Below, piece after piece: positions 53,717-62,983 of a stretch of DNA of 64,000 bases (position 1 is its first letter; every line of letters starts with the position of its first letter). The translations under genes were made by a program, and so were the position numbers. Origin of the DNA: Micavibrio_C sp046294845 (GTDB taxonomy: Bacteria; Pseudomonadota; Alphaproteobacteria; Micavibrionales; Micavibrionaceae); contig JBKBNU010000001.1 of NCBI GenBank assembly GCA_046294845.1, forward strand, positions 744,001 to 808,000, in the 5' to 3' direction. The notes under the pieces were generated by a model. It was given only the letters and a program-made list of their open reading frames with translations, was not told the DNA's origin and ran no database searches.

Positions 53717-54536
53717 AAAATCGATGAAGCTTCTGGCGCACAAGCAGGCGCTTTGTAATATGGTCAGGCGGATTGCCATTCAGGCAGGCGAAATCACGCT
53801 TCAGTATTTTGATGAATCCGGTCTGGATGAATCATTATACGAAAACAAACCCGATGGTTCCCCTTTGACCAAAGCGGATACGGAAGCCGAAGCTTATATC
53901 GTCAAGGAATTGGCAGGTCTTCTGCCGGACGTGCCTGTGATCGGCGAAGAATTGACGGCGCGGGGCGAGAATGGTTCGGTCGATGGTTATGAATATTTCT
54001 GGCTGGTTGATCCGCTGGACGGGACCAAGGAGTTCAAGCGCGGCAGTCCGGATTTTACGGTCAATATTGCCCTGATTCATCAAAATAAGCCTGTGATGGG
54101 TGTTGTTTATGCACCGGCTAGAGGCGAACTTTATGCTGGTTGTGGCGAGGGTACGGCTGTGCGCTGGCTTGAGGAAACCGACAATGAAAAATCCATAAGA
54201 GTACGCAAGCCACCGCACGAGGGGCTGACCGTTGTCAGCAGCCGCAATCATGGCGATCCGGTAGAGCTTGAGAGGTTTTTGCAAGATCATAAAGTCTCGA
54301 AGCGCCTGACGATCGGCAGTTCTTTGAAGATTTGCATGATTGCTGCCGGTAAGGCTGATATTTATCCGCGTTTTGGCCTGACATCCGAATGGGACACGGC
54401 AGCTGCGGATGCCGTGTTACAAGCCGCAGGGGGAGTCATTCATGATTTGGATAGCAAACCGCTTGCATACGGACGCTCGAAGGATTTGTATGTCAATCCG
54501 CCCTTTATTGCGCGCGCGCTTGAGTTGGCGATCTAG
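53706..54536 (+). CDS. cysQ: 3'(2'),5'-bisphosphate nucleotidase CysQ
   Basis: Hydrolyses the PAP left after PAPS use, keeping it from accumulating. It has 276 residues from the ATG at 53706 (MISEKSMKLL) with AAGGA 8 nt upstream. It belongs to the inositol-monophosphatase fold: the metal sites are IGEEL, DPLDGTKEF and SEWDTAAADAVL. It overlaps cysNC by 11 nt and is the last gene of the sulfate-activation unit. Confidence 0.93.
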   Translation: MISEKSMKLLAHKQALCNMVRRIAIQAGEITLQYFDESGLDESLYENKPDGSPLTKADTEAEAYIVKELAGLLPDVPVIGEELTARGENGSVDGYEYFWLVDPLDGTKEFKRGSPDFTVNIALIHQNKPVMGVVYAPARGELYAGCGEGTAVRWLEETDNEKSIRVRKPPHEGLTVVSSRNHGDPVELERFLQDHKVSKRLTIGSSLKICMIAAGKADIYPRFGLTSEWDTAAADAVLQAAGGVIHDLDSKPLAYGRSKDLYVNPPFIARALELAI

Positions 54537-55309
54537 GGGGTTTGGTAGCAGGCCTTGATGATTTCCTGAGCTGCCTCTTCAACGCCTGTTATATCAAAAT
54601 CCAGAGCTTCGGATTTGCCGAGGCTGTTTGTGACTTCGAACATGATCTTTTTCTGATTCATGATTTTGCGTACAAAATCTACGCCATCAGGCGAGAAAAA
54701 CGCATACTTGTCAGCAGACAGATCCCAAATTTCTGCCACTATATCGCGATCATTAACGCGGTAGTTAACGGTGACTTTATTGCTTTCAGCGCTGGTATAT
54801 CTTTGCGTAGGGACAACGGGCAGTTTCCAGTCAATAAAAACATCTGTCTTACCGGGTTTACAACTAATAACTAGATAGACATGGCGTAGTGAAGCTTTGT
54901 CAGACTGAATGCGATTACTGGATTCAAGTCTGAGATTGATCTGTCTTTCTCCAAAACCGCTGACGGTTTCTGTTACTTGCCAAAAGCCGATTTTCTTAAT
55001 GAGCTCGGCGTCTTTTTTCAGGCGTAGTTCTTCCATGTAGCCAAGGCCTTTGGATATATCGTCATAGCAGGTCAATCTTGTAGAGCGCTCTTGGAAATCG
55101 GCGCACCTGTTGATCTCATGTTTTAGATTGATTAAGGTTCTTACGGTTGTTTTGGGATCTTTAGCCATTTCTGCAGCAACTTGTTCTGCCTCAGCAGCGG
55201 CCATCTCTGGTGTCACTTCCTCTGTAGCCTCTTGTGCTATGGCTGGCCAGAAGGGTGTAAAAATCAGGACTATAACTGCTAGTGCTTTTAGTAAACTAAC
55301 GCGGGGCAT
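54533..55309 (-). CDS. Exported protein with VasI-like CYD signature, 258 aa
   Basis: A signal peptide (ALAVIVLIFTPFWPAIAQ) is followed by an acidic Ala/Glu-rich stretch, then INRCADFQERSTRLTCYDDIS. A similar RLxCYDxL motif occurs in VasI/TssQ-like proteins of type VI systems and in several unknown exported proteins. No other type VI gene is seen in the window, so I do not name it. It converges with cysQ by four overlapping bases. Confidence 0.75.
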   Translation of the reverse strand: MPRVSLLKALAVIVLIFTPFWPAIAQEATEEVTPEMAAAEAEQVAAEMAKDPKTTVRTLINLKHEINRCADFQERSTRLTCYDDISKGLGYMEELRLKKDAELIKKIGFWQVTETVSGFGERQINLRLESSNRIQSDKASLRHVYLVISCKPGKTDVFIDWKLPVVPTQRYTSAESNKVTVNYRVNDRDIVAEIWDLSADKYAFFSPDGVDFVRKIMNQKKIMFEVTNSLGKSEALDFDITGVEEAAQEIIKACYQTP

Positions 55310-55354
55310 GGCGATGACCTCCGGATGTTTTGTTAACGATATAGGCTAGTGTAA

Positions 55355-56782
55355 TTACTCTATGATCGGGCGCGGTTCTTGCCGGAATTTATCCGCATCC
55401 AGTTTGCCAGAATTCTCAAATACTGTACAGTTTCGGCCTGTTTCCTTGGCTTCATACAGGGCTTTATCTGCACGATCCAAAAGAGATTGTACGGTATGAT
55501 CGCCCGGTTCAATAAAAGAGCCACCGATCGAGGTTGTCACCTTGATCTCCCCTTCGGGGGCTGAGCATTTGATCAGGCGCTCGCCAATTGAACGGCGTAA
55601 ACGCTCGGCAATAAATTGGGACATATCTTCTGTGGTATCCGGCAGAATGGCTACAAATTCTTCCCCGCCCAGTCGGGCGACAAGGTCGAAGCTTCTGAGG
55701 CTGTCCTTCAGGCGGAAAGCGACTGTTTTGAGGACTTCATCACCAACGCCATGCCCGTAGGTGTCGTTGATCTTCTTGAAATGGTCAATATCAAGCAAGA
55801 GAACGCACATATGTTTGCGGGCCTCCATGTTTTTCTGGATCAGCTTCAGCAGGTGGACTTCCATATAACGGCGGTTATACAGGCCTGTTAGCGGATCGGT
55901 CAGTGCCATAGAGAGGCTGACCTCGTAATTGGCCTGCAGACGGTCCTGAAAACGGCGGCGGCGGATCTGCGTGCGGGCACGGGCAAGAATTTCGTTACGG
56001 TCTACGGGGCGCATAACATAGTCATGGGCGCCAATTTCAAGGCCGCGGGCTACGCGGTCAAGATCATCGTCTGTAGCTATCATTAAAATGGGCACAGAAC
56101 GGGTGCGTTCATTCGACTTTAGATGAGAGCACAGGCGTAATCCATCTTCGTTCTTTAAATTCAGGCTAATGATGATCAGTTCGAAATCATGCTCGGAAAC
56201 AAGCTCCATGGCCTTGATGCCGCTATCAACCGGAATGACAATGTCGCGGTCACGGAAAAGGGTTTCCGCAATTTTATCAGCTTCAAAATTCTGATCCTCA
56301 ACGATCAGGACGCGTGCTTCTTCCACGGGCTCATTCATGACGTTGGCAGTATTCTCATTGATACCGAGCTGGTTTGCCGTATTTTCACGGGTACGCCATT
56401 CATCAACGGTCATTTTCAGACGCACCAATGAGCGCACGCGCGCCATCAGGGCGGTATCGTTCAGGGGCTTTGAAAGAAAATCATCGGCGCCGGCTTCAAG
56501 TCCACGTACCTTGTCAGAGGTATCTGTCAGGGCGGTGACCATGACAACAGGTATATGCGCGTAAGCTGGGTTTTCTTTGATCCGCTTGCAGACTTCAAAT
56601 CCATCCATACCGGGCATCATCACATCCAGCAGGATAATATCAGGGCTATCTTGAGCTACACGCTGTAAAGCTTCTTCACCACTGGTGGCGGTCAGAACGT
56701 CATAATACTCGCTACTGAGCTTGGCTTCGAGCAGCTTTACGTTTGGTAGGATGTCATCAACAACAAGAATACGCGCAGACAT
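55355..56782 (-). CDS. pleD: PleD-type diguanylate cyclase (REC-REC-GGDEF)
   Basis: Makes cyclic di-GMP and drives the swarmer-to-stalked type transition in relatives. The first receiver has the phospho-acceptor in LLDVMMPG. The second (VLIVEDQNFEADKIAETL) has Ser where Asp is expected (LIIISLNLKN), so it is degenerate as in known PleD. The GGDEF domain has RLGGEEF and an inhibitory site RSFD five residues before it. It has 475 residues. The divK gene lies just upstream on the same strand, forming a divK-pleD pair. Confidence 0.96.
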   Translation of the reverse strand: MSARILVVDDILPNVKLLEAKLSSEYYDVLTATSGEEALQRVAQDSPDIILLDVMMPGMDGFEVCKRIKENPAYAHIPVVMVTALTDTSDKVRGLEAGADDFLSKPLNDTALMARVRSLVRLKMTVDEWRTRENTANQLGINENTANVMNEPVEEARVLIVEDQNFEADKIAETLFRDRDIVIPVDSGIKAMELVSEHDFELIIISLNLKNEDGLRLCSHLKSNERTRSVPILMIATDDDLDRVARGLEIGAHDYVMRPVDRNEILARARTQIRRRRFQDRLQANYEVSLSMALTDPLTGLYNRRYMEVHLLKLIQKNMEARKHMCVLLLDIDHFKKINDTYGHGVGDEVLKTVAFRLKDSLRSFDLVARLGGEEFVAILPDTTEDMSQFIAERLRRSIGERLIKCSAPEGEIKVTTSIGGSFIEPGDHTVQSLLDRADKALYEAKETGRNCTVFENSGKLDADKFRQEPRPIIE

Positions 56783-56807
56783 GGTTTATCCGTTCCCCGG
56801 TTTCTGG

Positions 56808-57173
56808 TTACTTCAGGTACTTCTGAACGACTTCGATGAAGTGCGTTACCGAAATCGGCTTCGAGATATAATCTTCGCAACCGCCTTCACGGATTTTTTG
56901 TTCATCCCCCTTCATGGCGAAGGCCGTAACGGCAATCACAGGGATAGCTTTTAATTCGTCATCGGCTTTAAGCCATTTGGTGATGTCCAGACCGGAGACT
57001 TCCGGCAGCTGGATATCCATTAAAATCAGATCGGGTTTATTTTTGCGGGCGGTTTCCAGCACATCCTTGCCTGAACGCAGTTCGATTGTATTGATGCCAT
57101 GAGCCTCGAGCAGGTCATGGAAGAGTTTCATGTTCAACTCGTTATCTTCAACTACAAGGACTGTCTTCGCCAT
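56808..57173 (-). CDS. divK: Single-domain response regulator DivK
   Basis: The 121-residue receiver has the acidic pocket VEDN, phospho-Asp in LILMDIQLP, Thr in VTAFAM and Lys in ISKPIS. It has no output domain. In relatives DivK relays cell-cycle phosphorylation to control CtrA. It is 25 nt upstream of pleD and probably cotranscribed. Confidence 0.95.
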   Translation of the reverse strand: MAKTVLVVEDNELNMKLFHDLLEAHGINTIELRSGKDVLETARKNKPDLILMDIQLPEVSGLDITKWLKADDELKAIPVIAVTAFAMKGDEQKIREGGCEDYISKPISVTHFIEVVQKYLK

Positions 57174-57341
57174 ATGAATACTCGTTATTGCAGGGTGTGA
57201 GTGGGGAAAAAGTAAAAAAGGCCCCCAAGCTTAACCCTTTGTTTTGCACCGGCTTTCATGATAACCGGACAAGGTTTTCTAAAGAGTTAAATGTAGAGCC
57301 TTTAAGAGGTGAAGTCGAGGGCAGATAAGCCCTTGTCCTGC

Positions 57342-58289
57342 TTATGGAATTATGCCGAAAAGTTTTTTCTTCGGGGCTGGCTCTGCAGGGGCCTTGGAAG
57401 CGTCTGAATCCCTGTCTTTTGCCTTTTCGGCGGGGGTGCTTTGGGCGGCCTCGCTTCCGCATACAGGGGGAGCGATTTTTTCTAGCGCCACCAGTTTTTG
57501 TGATACGGAAAATTCTCCATAGTCGACATCCATGTAACTGATGATTCCATTATCATGCAGAATCACATCCATTTCATAATCGGCGTTTGGCGCGCTGCTC
57601 CCCGTTGGGAAGAAGGCCATGCGAATCTTGCGGGCAGGAGAGTTGATCAAAACAGTGTCTATGGCAGGGCCGGGCTGGAATGAAGCCAGTACATTCACAG
57701 GTTTGCCGATGATCGTATTGATCTCTACGGGACCTTCTTCATCACTGCCGTCAAAAACAAGCGCATTGAAGATTTTTTCACCCTTGGCAATTTTTTGCAT
57801 CATGGTGGCTGTATGTCCCATGGGAAACAGTCCTTTTTGATCCATGGTGTAATGCAGATCGATGGGCTGTGAATATTGAATATTAATGCTGCCATCATCC
57901 TTGCGCGTGGCGGCTCCCCGCAATTCCTGATACATCACGCCGTCACGTTTGCGTCGTGAATTGAAATCAAAGCTTTCGCCATTAAGCGGTTCATATGTCG
58001 TAAAGTCGCTTGTAATCTGCATCGGCGGGCTATCGGCATATTCATAGTGCAGGTTAAAGCGGTGATCTGTTGTCCATGCTTCGCAACTCGGATGCATGGC
58101 AAAATACATCTCGCCCTGAATATTCAGAATTTGTGATGAGCTGCGCTTGGCTGTCATCTCGATTTTATAGATCGCCTTATGCGGGGCCAGCACTTTATAG
58201 GCAGCCTTGTCCAGCCGCTCGGCTGCTTCCGCAGAATGACCCAGCAGTAACAAAAGGAACAGGACAGGTGGTACAGCAGACAGGCGCAT
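57342..58289 (-). CDS. eipB: EipB/DUF1849 envelope integrity protein
   Basis: Periplasmic beta-spiral protein that protects envelope integrity in Alphaproteobacteria such as Brucella. It has 315 residues with a signal peptide (VLFLLLLLGHSAEA). The family pattern APHKAIYKIEM, then a Cys in HPSCEAWTTDHRF, agrees with DUF1849, and a late Cys (PPVCGSE) may pair with it. The C-terminal Ser/Ala/Lys/Pro-rich tail ends KLFGIIP. It is divergent from the GGDEF gene. Confidence 0.85.
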   Translation of the reverse strand: MRLSAVPPVLFLLLLLGHSAEAAERLDKAAYKVLAPHKAIYKIEMTAKRSSSQILNIQGEMYFAMHPSCEAWTTDHRFNLHYEYADSPPMQITSDFTTYEPLNGESFDFNSRRKRDGVMYQELRGAATRKDDGSINIQYSQPIDLHYTMDQKGLFPMGHTATMMQKIAKGEKIFNALVFDGSDEEGPVEINTIIGKPVNVLASFQPGPAIDTVLINSPARKIRMAFFPTGSSAPNADYEMDVILHDNGIISYMDVDYGEFSVSQKLVALEKIAPPVCGSEAAQSTPAEKAKDRDSDASKAPAEPAPKKKLFGIIP

Positions 58290-58489
58290 AAAAGGTCAGC
58301 ACTTTCTCTATCGTTGCATTTCCATACAAGGTAGGGGGCTTTGCCCCTGCCGTCCAGCCTTGCCGGTCAGATTTAGCCCGGCAATTTTGGACCAGTGTCC
58401 CCAGTCTGCCATGCCAAACCGGCAAAAATGGGGCAGATGAAATTCATTTAAATAATTGATAAATAATAATAATTTATGCGAATCCCATT

Positions 58490-58505
58490 TGGCACAATCC
58501 TCGCA
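58490..58505 (+). promoter_or_regulatory. Sigma-54-type promoter upstream of the GGDEF gene
   Basis: TGGCACAATCCTCGCA has the -24 GG and -12 GC at the exact sigma-54 spacing, with two mismatches to TGGCACG-N4-TTGCA. Its start should lie about 70 nt before the ATG. An AT-rich stretch upstream (about 58450-58478) could bind IHF. The remaining 295-nt gap shows no gene. Confidence 0.55.
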
Positions 58506-58584
58506 ATACTCTTTTCATGGGTGTGGCGATTAATAAAAAAACAGCGTCACGAGTTTAAAAACTAAAGTTGTTAGGGTTAATAAA

Positions 58585-59469
58585 ATGACGACAGAAATAA
58601 TCAGCAGCAGGGAAATTGCCGTGGCCACAACAGGTACGGCGCTAACAGGACTCACGTTACCCGCGGGGACAAACCGGACAAACGGCAAAAACAAACGCGG
58701 CAAAACAGGAATATCACCGTCTCATGCAACGACAGGTGAACCACAAAAGCAGGCCATCGAAACCAAATCTCTCTTTGCGGTGCTTGAAGAACATGCCCGT
58801 GAAAGGGAAGGTTGGGACCGTAGCATGAGCGCTACTCTGGCTCTCCTCCGTCAGGCGCACACCATGCTTGAAGATGCCGAAGACAAAATCTTCGAACAGG
58901 AACAGCGTATCCGCCAGCTGGAAAAAGTGGCTACAACCGATGAACTGACAGGATTGCTCAATCGCCGCGGCTTCTATGATGCCTTCACGGGTGAGTTGGA
59001 GCGGTGCAATCGCGGACTGGCCAAAAGCGGGCTTCTGGTGCTGATTGATCTCGATAATTTCAAAATGATTAATGATACCTATGGCCATCTCGCGGGTGAT
59101 GCGGCTTTGCGCCTTGTGGCCCGTACCCTGAAGAACGAGGTCAGGGCCATGGATTATGCTGCCCGACTGGGTGGTGATGAATTCGTATTGCTTCTCTCCC
59201 ACACAAGCAAGCGTGATGCGGCTTCCCGCGCCCAGAAAATCGGCTGGAAGCTCAATAACCTGACATTGTCCTGGTACGGGGAGCCGATCCCCGTCCGGGC
59301 AAGTCTGGGACTGAAAGATTTTGCGGCCGGAGATAAAGCCGACATGATTTTCAATGCTGCGGATGCAGGCCTCTACGAGCAGAAAGAAGCCCGTAAACGC
59401 AGTGCTGAAACCACCGAAACCCCTTCAAAACCATCGGATGTCGCGGAAGAGCAGACCGCAACAGCCTAA
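58585..59469 (+). CDS. Diguanylate cyclase (GGDEF domain)
   Basis: The 294-residue protein has a charged, Thr-rich N-terminus (residues 1-60), a coiled coil near 70-115 and a GGDEF domain from about 115. ATTDELTGLLNRRGFYDAF, RLGGDEF and an inhibitory site RAMD five residues before it indicate an active, feedback-inhibited cyclic di-GMP synthase. It has no receiver or membrane sensor. It has a likely sigma-54 promoter, so it may be tied to motility or nitrogen signals. Confidence 0.92.
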   Translation: MTTEIISSREIAVATTGTALTGLTLPAGTNRTNGKNKRGKTGISPSHATTGEPQKQAIETKSLFAVLEEHAREREGWDRSMSATLALLRQAHTMLEDAEDKIFEQEQRIRQLEKVATTDELTGLLNRRGFYDAFTGELERCNRGLAKSGLLVLIDLDNFKMINDTYGHLAGDAALRLVARTLKNEVRAMDYAARLGGDEFVLLLSHTSKRDAASRAQKIGWKLNNLTLSWYGEPIPVRASLGLKDFAAGDKADMIFNAADAGLYEQKEARKRSAETTETPSKPSDVAEEQTATA

Positions 59470-59560
59470 AGGAACCAGAGAGAGTTTGAACGAACAGAAC
59501 AGAATTCGCCTGCCGTCCTCCCTAACCGTGAACCCAAACCCCTAGGCAGGCGATTCCCCC

Positions 59561-59641
59561 GGCCCGGTCAACGACCCCAAACGTTGATCGGGCCATTCCT
59601 TTTTATCTGGCCGGTCAACGACCCCAAACGTTCATCGGGCC
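59561..59641. repeat. Two tandem hairpin repeats with T-rich tails
   Basis: Copy 1 is GGCCCGGTCAACG (59561-59573) with CGTTGATCGGGCC (59582-59594); copy 2 is GGCCGGTCAACG (59609-59620) with CGTTCATCGGGCC (59629-59641). Each is followed by a TTCCTTT-type tract. They look like duplicated terminators about 47 nt apart after the GGDEF gene. Confidence 0.75.
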
Positions 59642-59746
59642 TTTCCTTTCTATCAGGCTGGACCGTTGTTTTTTATCGTCTTTCTTTTGCCCCATAGTTC
59701 TGCGATGCTGGCGATAGATGGGTTTGTTGAAGGGAAGGGGCATATC

Positions 59747-60226
59747 ATGAAACTGTTTTATTCTATGGCGCTCGGGATGTTGTTGGCTGGTCTGGTTGCG
59801 GGTGCTGCACCTGTACAAGCGCAAGGGCAACCTTCGGGCGGTAGCTCCGTGCAGCATGCCCATGCGATTGCGGCTGTGTGTCCCGGGGCATGGGAAAGTC
59901 CGGCCTGCCTGACGGCGGTGTCGCGTTCGAACATGGATATGGTTTCCAATTATGGCGCAACCCTGCAACAAAACCGGCAGGATGCCGCTGCGGAAACGCT
60001 CAAGCAACATTGCGCGGCCTCAACCGCCCATAGTGAACAACAATTTCCGGCCTATGCCATGCGTGAAGCTTTTGTCGAATGTGCCAACATCATTTCCGAT
60101 CTGCATGACCAGACAGGCTTCAAACCGCATCAGGGTCATTACCAGCTCCTGATCGCCCCGATCATGTGCCTTGATAAAAATGACCAGTGCCGTGGCTATG
60201 AGCAGGCCCTTCAGAAATACAGGTAA
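59747..60226 (+). CDS. Small exported Cys-rich protein, 159 aa
   Basis: The ATG at 59747 has AAGGGG 6 nt upstream. A clear signal peptide (MKLFYSMALGMLLAGLVAG, ending VQAQ) is followed by about 130 residues with seven Cys, e.g. VCPGAWESPAC and MCLDKNDQCRG. I see no known domain. It is probably periplasmic and disulfide-bonded. Confidence 0.8.
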   Translation: MKLFYSMALGMLLAGLVAGAAPVQAQGQPSGGSSVQHAHAIAAVCPGAWESPACLTAVSRSNMDMVSNYGATLQQNRQDAAAETLKQHCAASTAHSEQQFPAYAMREAFVECANIISDLHDQTGFKPHQGHYQLLIAPIMCLDKNDQCRGYEQALQKYR

Positions 60227-60230
60227 TAAA

Positions 60231-60258
60231 AAAACGGCAGGGGTTACCTGCCGTTTTT
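60231..60258. terminator. Bidirectional terminator
   Basis: CGGCAGG (60235-60241) and CCTGCCG (60247-60253) flanked by A-run upstream and T-run downstream. It ends both the small exported gene and aspS on the minus strand. Confidence 0.9.
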
Positions 60259-60273
60259 ATAAGATTTCTATTC

Positions 60274-62100
60274 TTACGCACTTTTCTTTTCGACGCTGCT
60301 TTCAACCTTGATCGGCGGAACGACCTTCAGATGCAGGTCTTTGAGCTGCTGCGGGGTCGGGTCGGTCGGGGCGCACATCATCGGATCTTCATACGCACCG
60401 TTCATGACGAAAGCGTAAACTTCGCGCAGGTTCGGTTCGTTAGCGAGGATCATCACGATACGGTCGATACCAAAGGCACAACCACCGTGCGGGGGCGCGC
60501 CGTATTTAAAGGCTGCGAGCATACCGCCGAATTTCTTCTCCAGCACATCACGGGAATAACCGGCGAGGGCAAAGGCCTTTTCCATGATTTCCGGTTTGTG
60601 GTTACGAATGCCACCGGAAGCCAGCTCAAAGCCGTTACAAACGCAGTCATACTGCGTAGCGACAACCGCCAGAGGATCACCATTGAGGGCTTCAAGGCCA
60701 CCTTGGGGCATAGAGAACGGGTTGTGCGAGAAATCGATCTTGCCCGCTTTCTCATCCATCTCGTACATCGGGAAATCAACGATCCAGTGGAATTTGTAAA
60801 CGCCTTTTTCACGGGCACAAGCATGGCCAGCAGGCAGGTCATCACAAATCTTGTCGCGGGCGCGACCGGCAAACTTGGCGGCCTTGCCCTCCATATCGCA
60901 GACAAAGAAGATGGCATCACCATCTTGCAGGCCGGCAATGGTTTTGAGTTCTTCCTGAGCGGCGGGCGGAATGAATTTTGCAATCGGGCCCTTGCCTTCG
61001 GCGCCTTCAACCACGATGTAACCCAATCCTGGTGCGCCTTCACCGCGTGCCCAGTCATTCAGCTTGTCAAAGAAGCTGCGGGGCTGGTCGCTCACTTTCG
61101 GGGCGCGAATGGCGCGGACAACGCCACCTTTTTCGATTACGCCTTTGAAAGCATTGAAGGTAACATCATCGCGTTTGAAGACGGATGTCACATCGCAAAT
61201 CACCAGCGGGTTACGCATATCAGGTTTATCCGAACCGTATTTCAGGATGGCATCGGCATATTTCATGTTCGGCAGCCATTCAACGCGGTGCGGTGTGCCC
61301 GTCCAGTCAGCGAATTCCTTGAAAATGCCGTCAATGACAGGGGTCATGGTGGCGAAGATATCTTCTTGCTGGACGAAGCTCATCTCGACATCAAGCTGGT
61401 AGAATTCGGCCAAGCGGTCGGCGCGGCCATCTTCATCACGGAAGCAAGGCGCGATCTGGAAGTAACGGTCGAAACCGGCCACCATCAAAAGCTGCTTGAA
61501 CTGTTGCGGGGCTTGCGGCAGGGCATAGAATTTTCCCGGATGCAGGCGGGAAGGCACCAGATAATCCCGTGCACCTTCTGGTGAAGACGCGGTCAGGATC
61601 GGTGTGTTGAATTCCTGAAAACCCTGATCCCACATGCGGCGGCGCATTGACTGGATTACATTGTTACGCAGGCGTATGCGGCTATGCATGGCATCGCGGC
61701 GCAGATCGAGGAAACGGTATTTCAGACGGACATCCTCACCGGCGGCATCGGCATCGGCCACTTGCAGCGGCAAAACATCGGCGTTTGATTGAACGGTCAG
61801 TTCATCAATGTAAACTTCGATATCACCCGTGGCGAGATCGGCATTGGCGGTACCTTCGTGACGGATTTTCACGCGGCCTGTGATCGTAATCACGGATTCA
61901 ACGCGGCATTTTTCCATCTCGGCCAGCAGGGGGCTATCCTGATCGACCACGCACTGTGTGATGCCTGTGGTATCGCGCAGATCGATAAACAGCACGCCGC
62001 CATGGTCACGTTTACGGTGGATCCAGCCCGAGAGCTTGACGGTCTGGCCGGCATGGTCTTGGCGGAGTTCGGCGCATTTATGGGTGCGATAGGCGTGCAT
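60274..62100 (-). CDS. aspS: Aspartyl-tRNA synthetase
   Basis: Class II synthetase, 608 residues. The start MHAYRTHKCAELR at 62100 is preferred because the family begins there; the ATG at 62112 is an alternative. It has an N-terminal OB-fold anticodon domain (LSGWIHRKRDHGGVLF), motif 2 (FRDEDGRADR), the bacterial GAD insertion domain and motif 3 near AFGIDRIVMILA. Whether it is discriminating (tRNA-Asp only) or also charges tRNA-Asn cannot be told without a gatCAB search. Confidence 0.96.
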   Translation of the reverse strand: MHAYRTHKCAELRQDHAGQTVKLSGWIHRKRDHGGVLFIDLRDTTGITQCVVDQDSPLLAEMEKCRVESVITITGRVKIRHEGTANADLATGDIEVYIDELTVQSNADVLPLQVADADAAGEDVRLKYRFLDLRRDAMHSRIRLRNNVIQSMRRRMWDQGFQEFNTPILTASSPEGARDYLVPSRLHPGKFYALPQAPQQFKQLLMVAGFDRYFQIAPCFRDEDGRADRLAEFYQLDVEMSFVQQEDIFATMTPVIDGIFKEFADWTGTPHRVEWLPNMKYADAILKYGSDKPDMRNPLVICDVTSVFKRDDVTFNAFKGVIEKGGVVRAIRAPKVSDQPRSFFDKLNDWARGEGAPGLGYIVVEGAEGKGPIAKFIPPAAQEELKTIAGLQDGDAIFFVCDMEGKAAKFAGRARDKICDDLPAGHACAREKGVYKFHWIVDFPMYEMDEKAGKIDFSHNPFSMPQGGLEALNGDPLAVVATQYDCVCNGFELASGGIRNHKPEIMEKAFALAGYSRDVLEKKFGGMLAAFKYGAPPHGGCAFGIDRIVMILANEPNLREVYAFVMNGAYEDPMMCAPTDPTPQQLKDLHLKVVPPIKVESSVEKKSA

Positions 62101-62323
62101 GGTAAAATCCATCGGTTTTTTAGGGGTTCTAAACAGCCAGCACCATATCGCCAGCCCTATGAAAATTCAAGAAATAACGATGAATTTCAGGCCTTTCCGG
62201 TCGGGGTCAGACAAGGAAGCGGCAGATAATCTTTATTGCGGAACTTGCTTTGGGAACTGGATATCTGCCACAATTAATATACATAATTACAAATATCATG
62301 CGTAGATACTAGAGTAAAAGACT

Positions 62324-62833
62324 ATGTTGAGTGATGCCTTCAAGGAATTGCTGAGCCTTCAGGAAAGAAGGCTTGAAGATATACAGGCCGATTGCCTACC
62401 TTTTGCAAATAGGGGGGAAGGGGAATCGGCAACCGTCCACCAGCGGATTGTGGATGAAGTCAGCGAAATTCTCAGGCTGACCCGTATTTTCAAAGATACA
62501 GATCGGGAAGAACCCGAAGAGCAACACAGCGCGCTGAAAGCCTATGGCATTGTGTCATATGCCAGTATGAACCTTGCCCATTTTCTTTTTAGCAATAGCC
62601 ATTGTGCAGGCCCCTTTCGTAACAAGGCCTTACAAGGTCATGGGGCGGTCATGCAGATTATCGCCCGCGAGCAAATCCTGATTTGCGTGAATGCGGGATG
62701 GGCAATCATCGGTAAAATTAACGAGCGCAGCCGTCTTCTCGATAAGGAATTGTCCTTGGGAGATCAAAGTGCCGAGGGTCTTTTATCGGCGTGTCAGGCA
62801 ACGCTGCACGCCCTGTCCGAACGGGAAGAATAG
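62324..62833 (+). CDS. Hypothetical protein, tandem paralogue A, 169 aa
   Basis: No family is recognised. The protein is helical and soluble, starting MLSDAFKELL and containing DIQADCLPFAN, FLFSNSHCAG and IAREQILICVNAGW. The next gene has the same blocks, so the two are diverged tandem copies. Three Cys and one His are shared or close (DCLPFA, SHCAG). Function is unknown. Confidence 0.75.
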   Translation: MLSDAFKELLSLQERRLEDIQADCLPFANRGEGESATVHQRIVDEVSEILRLTRIFKDTDREEPEEQHSALKAYGIVSYASMNLAHFLFSNSHCAGPFRNKALQGHGAVMQIIAREQILICVNAGWAIIGKINERSRLLDKELSLGDQSAEGLLSACQATLHALSEREE

Positions 62834-62983
62834 GCCCTTCCCGTAGAGATTCTTCGAATAAGTTCATTTTTATCAATAAGATACACATCCTCCGCCCATA
62901 TTGTCATAAAATTATGGACAGGGGGCGTAAACAGTATTATGGCTTATCCCACAACAATAATAGAAAAACAGGGACGTCCATCA

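Noticed and set aside
59561..59641. CRISPR-like repeat pair
   Set aside because: There are only two copies, each a self-complementary hairpin followed by T-rich sequence, which fits terminators; no spacers or cas genes are present.
60331..61584. 417-codon plus-strand frame opposite aspS
   Set aside because: It is antisense to conserved aspS sequence, with no ribosome site and no recognisable domain.
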